This document shows, one piece after another, positions 61,232-64,000 of a DNA stretch of 64,000 nt (its first letter is position 1; each line of letters begins with the position of its first letter). The translations under genes and the position numbers were made by a program. The DNA is taken from NCBI GenBank assembly GCA_017304685.1, contig JAFKLR010000006.1:1-64000 (forward strand), in the 5' to 3' direction. The notes below the pieces were generated by a model. The model was not told the origin of the DNA. It was given only the letters and a program-made list of their open reading frames with translations, and searched no databases. This DNA comes from Sphingobacteriia bacterium (GTDB taxonomy: Bacteria; Pseudomonadota; Alphaproteobacteria; Rickettsiales; 33-17).

Positions 61232-62356
61232 ATGATGAAAGATAATTTAATTAAATTAATTAATACCGAGAATGAAATTATTGTAGAAAACAATAATACT
61301 ACTAAATCATACAATCTATATTTCGAGAAAAATAATGGTATTTCCTTGTATAATAAAAGGTTCAAATCTCAGAAATTGACTTATAGTGAATATAATATCG
61401 TTGTACGTACTTGTTTAAGTGTTATAAAAAATATAAAGAAAAAAACACATTCTTACCCTAACAAATTATCTGTCTTAGATTTTGGTTGCGGTGATGGCAG
61501 ATATTTCAAAGCTTTCGTTAAAGTGGCTAATATTTTGAAAAGCAAAGGAATTATTCTTGAATTAATAAACTATGATCCTAGTTATATTGGATTACAATGT
61601 TATCAAAATGAATTAATGAATATAGGTTTTAAATTAAATAGCTCTGTAAATCTCCATCAAATACAAGAAGATAGTTTTAAAGGGTACGAAGTTAGTACAT
61701 TATTAAAAGATAATCTTAAAGTTAAGTTCATACATGGTAACGCCAATGATGATTCTAAATATATAATGGAATTATTAGGGGGTGAGAATAGTGTAGATCT
61801 TATTTTCTGTATGTTTGGTGTATTATCACATATTCCAATGCAGACAGCCCGAATTGATATACTTACAATTTTTAATCAAATGGTGAATATATGGGGTAAG
61901 GTAGTGGTAAGCGTACCAGCCTACAAAGATTTTAAAAAAGAATTAATTACCTACGATCAACTTCGTAGAGAAAAAAATGTATTAGATACCCATAAGAACC
62001 CGCTTTCTTTTATAGATTATAAAGGAATATTGGGGTCAGTATCAGAAGAAGGAGATATCTATTATTGTAGATATGATGATGAGAAAGCTATCAGAATATA
62101 TTATAACTTATATAATTTTAATCGTTTTAAGAATGACTTAAAAAACAGTGGCTTATCCATTAACTCGCTAAATATACTTAATTTCTGGCATCCTTCTAAG
62201 GTAGCAGGAAGAGTTATTTTATCAATTTCAGACTATTTAATTTCATTTATTTTATCTCGAATTTGTAAAATATTTAAAAATAGTGTAAACTTTACTTCAT
62301 ATATAGTATCAATATGTAGTAAAGATACAAACGATGATAAGAAAACGCCTTATTAA
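61232..62356 (+). CDS. Class I SAM-dependent methyltransferase
   Basis: The SAM-binding motif I is LSVLDFGCGDGRYF (about residues 79-92), followed by an acidic strand end ELINYDPSYIG and, later, DLIFCMFGVLSHIPM, together typical of small-molecule or lipid methyltransferases. Residues 1-70 are a separate N-terminal region. The C-terminus (FWHPSKVAGRVILSISDYLISFILSRI) has a hydrophobic stretch, so the protein may touch the membrane. The substrate is unknown. Its 3' end overlaps the histidine kinase gene by 23 bases, so the two are linked in translation; the enzyme might make a signal that the kinase senses. Confidence 0.8.
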   Translation: MMKDNLIKLINTENEIIVENNNTTKSYNLYFEKNNGISLYNKRFKSQKLTYSEYNIVVRTCLSVIKNIKKKTHSYPNKLSVLDFGCGDGRYFKAFVKVANILKSKGIILELINYDPSYIGLQCYQNELMNIGFKLNSSVNLHQIQEDSFKGYEVSTLLKDNLKVKFIHGNANDDSKYIMELLGGENSVDLIFCMFGVLSHIPMQTARIDILTIFNQMVNIWGKVVVSVPAYKDFKKELITYDQLRREKNVLDTHKNPLSFIDYKGILGSVSEEGDIYYCRYDDEKAIRIYYNLYNFNRFKNDLKNSGLSINSLNILNFWHPSKVAGRVILSISDYLISFILSRICKIFKNSVNFTSYIVSICSKDTNDDKKTPY

Positions 62357-64000
62357 AATCAAACCATCCCTTGCTAACCAGTTTTTCTATTTAGCTGCGT
62401 TAACACTGTTTTTTATTCTTTTGATATCTATATATATAACCTGGAGTAATTATAATTATTATCTGCAAGAAAAGAACAATAGATTTGATAAACAAGTCCA
62501 TAACATAGAAAATGCTTTATTAGAAAGTTTTGAATATATAACTAATCTTGCTAATTTTATTGGTAAAAAAATAGTAAGCAATAAGGATAAAAGTCCTCAA
62601 AATATAGCTTTTCTTATATCACAACCCACTAAGCGTCTGAAAGATAATATTTTTACCTGGACTTTATTTGATTTTGTAAATCCCAATGGATATGTCATTG
62701 TGGATAGTACAACAGGTGTTTTATCTATACCTAAAAAAGTAGATAATGAAAAACGCGCTTGGATATATTCGGCTCGTCAAGAACCTTGGATACTCCAATT
62801 CTCTCAACCAGACATTGGAATTATAAGTGGAGAATTAATATTACCTACTGGGTTTGGTTTAACAGATGATAAAAATAATTTTATAGGTTATTTAACAGCT
62901 GGAATAAATATTAATAAGCTTACTAATAAACTTAAAGAAGTTACAGATGATAAAATTAGTTTTATATTAATGACTAAAGGTCACAAACTCATTTCAAGTT
63001 CAGAAAATTATGATTCATCAGAATTTAATAATTTCGTAGAGCATGGTTTTTTAAAGATTAAGGATACGAATTTTACTAAAAAGCATACAGTAAATAAATA
63101 CCCTTTTGTAATTTTTATAGGTGAAAATAAAAAGGAATCTTATCAAGCTTTTTATCAACTTATTTTACCCCAAGTATTACGTAATCTTGTAATGGGAATA
63201 ATATTTGCTGCTATTCTCTTATTCCTTAGAATAGTAATTGTAAAACCAATTTATGAATTATCAGAATACGCTGAAAAAATAGCTAAAGATGAGGAAATAT
63301 TTATAGGTATAAATCACTATAAGTATAAAGAATTTATTGCTCTTGCAGAACAATTAAGAGAAATTTATAAAATTAAATATAGGCTTAAGCAGATTAATGA
63401 AATATTAGAAAGAGATCTTAAAAAAACTTCGGAAGATCTAAAACAAGCTCTATCAATAAAAACAGAATTTTTAAGAAATATAAATCATGAAGTTAGAACT
63501 CCTGTGCAAGGAGTAATAGGGATAGCGACAGGGTTAGTTGATTCTTGGAATAAGCTTAATGATGACCAAAAATTTAAATATACTCAAGAAATTTCTCAAG
63601 CGGCTGATCGACTATTTTCCCTAGTTAATAATATTTTAGATCTTTCTCAGTTTAATACTGGTAAATTTAAGCTGGCTTTAACAGAATTTAATATAGTAGA
63701 GTTAATCAATGAAGTCATTGATGAATTCAATGTATTTTTATCTAAAGACAATTTAGTACGTATTAATTTTATACCTTATACTTCTAATTCAGTAATTGAA
63801 GGTGATAGTAAAAAAATTATGCAAGTAGTTAGGAATCTAATTTCTAATTCTATTAAATTCTGTAATACTGGTGAAATTAAAATAACTTTAGAATGCTTAA
63901 CTAACCAAAATCAAATATTATTTACAATTAAGGATGAGGGTATAGGTATACCAGAAGGCGAAAGAGAGGAGATTTTTAAACCATTTTATCAAAGTAGTTT
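62334..64000 (+). CDS. Sensor histidine kinase, cut by window end
   Basis: ATG at 62334 lies inside the methyltransferase gene; the frame stays open to the window end (555 codons). Two membrane spans (about residues 17-38 and 272-292) flank a periplasmic sensor domain that looks like a CACHE/PAS type (SPQNIAFLISQPTKRLKDNI, WTLFDFVNPNGYVIVDSTTG, TAGININKLTNKLKEVTDD). Next come a coiled coil, HisKA (INHEVRTPVQGVIGIATGL, His about 385), and an ATPase domain (VRNLISNSIKFC, IKDEGIGIPEGERE, with the F box IFKPFYQSS at the edge). The C-terminus, possibly with a receiver, is missing. It is a hybrid-type kinase as often found in Rickettsiales mobile elements. Confidence 0.85.
   Translation, partial: MIRKRLIKIKPSLANQFFYLAALTLFFILLISIYITWSNYNYYLQEKNNRFDKQVHNIENALLESFEYITNLANFIGKKIVSNKDKSPQNIAFLISQPTKRLKDNIFTWTLFDFVNPNGYVIVDSTTGVLSIPKKVDNEKRAWIYSARQEPWILQFSQPDIGIISGELILPTGFGLTDDKNNFIGYLTAGININKLTNKLKEVTDDKISFILMTKGHKLISSSENYDSSEFNNFVEHGFLKIKDTNFTKKHTVNKYPFVIFIGENKKESYQAFYQLILPQVLRNLVMGIIFAAILLFLRIVIVKPIYELSEYAEKIAKDEEIFIGINHYKYKEFIALAEQLREIYKIKYRLKQINEILERDLKKTSEDLKQALSIKTEFLRNINHEVRTPVQGVIGIATGLVDSWNKLNDDQKFKYTQEISQAADRLFSLVNNILDLSQFNTGKFKLALTEFNIVELINEVIDEFNVFLSKDNLVRINFIPYTSNSVIEGDSKKIMQVVRNLISNSIKFCNTGEIKITLECLTNQNQILFTIKDEGIGIPEGEREEIFKPFYQSS

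Noticed and set aside
1..64000. tRNA genes or CRISPR array
   Set aside because: I saw no cloverleaf with a T-arm consensus and no regularly spaced direct repeats of 24-40 bp. Absence by eye is not proof.

Overview
The window is very AT-rich, densely coded and uses the standard bacterial code. Its best fit is an accessory (mobile) region of a Rickettsiales bacterium, an obligate intracellular alphaproteobacterium. The argument is the combination of a complete F-type type IV secretion (T4SS) operon with Ti-plasmid-type mobilisation genes (TraA relaxase, TraC/TraD), the hallmark of the Rickettsiales Amplified Genetic Element and related Rickettsiales plasmids, together with ankyrin proteins, toxin-antitoxin modules, a Fic protein and histidine kinases. 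The species cannot be fixed from the sequence. A replication-initiator-like gene, iteron-like repeats and parA/parB-type genes at 53.8-57.2 kb suggest a conjugative plasmid, or a plasmid-derived element integrated in a chromosome.

Layout. 0-6.4 kb: a minus-strand run of candidate host-interaction proteins (ankyrin protein, charged low-complexity protein, trypsin-like protease fused to ankyrin repeats). 6.5-8 kb: a small exported protein and a T4-type lysozyme. 8-13.5 kb: a defence and stability island with a gene split by a stop codon, a HigBA-type module, a mobile mystery protein A-like regulator with palindromic operators, a RelBE-type module, a tyrosine recombinase and a HEPN-like protein. 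13.6-17.3 kb: a Fic-MerR fusion translationally coupled to a gpsA homologue, then an ABC-F ATPase behind a leader peptide and an RNA structure that could hide its ribosome-binding site. 17.3-19.5 kb: two phospholipase-D-like paralogues (one lacking the catalytic His) and a leucine-rich-repeat protein.

19.5-27.9 kb: the DNA-processing module. TraC/TraD-like genes diverge from a giant TraA relaxase of about 2400 residues (relaxase, TOPRIM and RecD-type helicase). Between them is a site matching the RSF1010/Ti nic consensus with an adjacent inverted repeat, a strong oriT candidate. 27.9-49.8 kb: the transfer apparatus on the minus strand, in F order from the promoter: pilin, traL, E, K, B, V, C, trbI, traW, U, trbC, traN, F, H, G, then a Phd-like protein, a lytic transglycosylase and the TraD coupling protein. 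50-53 kb: a phage-repressor-like regulator divergent from the tra operon, with paired operator-like sites, and a membrane histidine kinase/response regulator pair; these probably control transfer. 53.8-57.2 kb: replication and partition. 57.3-60.9 kb: an unknown two-gene operon (850-residue protein plus a pentapeptide-repeat membrane protein). 61.2-64 kb: a methyltransferase overlapping a histidine kinase cut by the window end.

Functions are assigned from motifs and gene order read by eye; no database search was possible.
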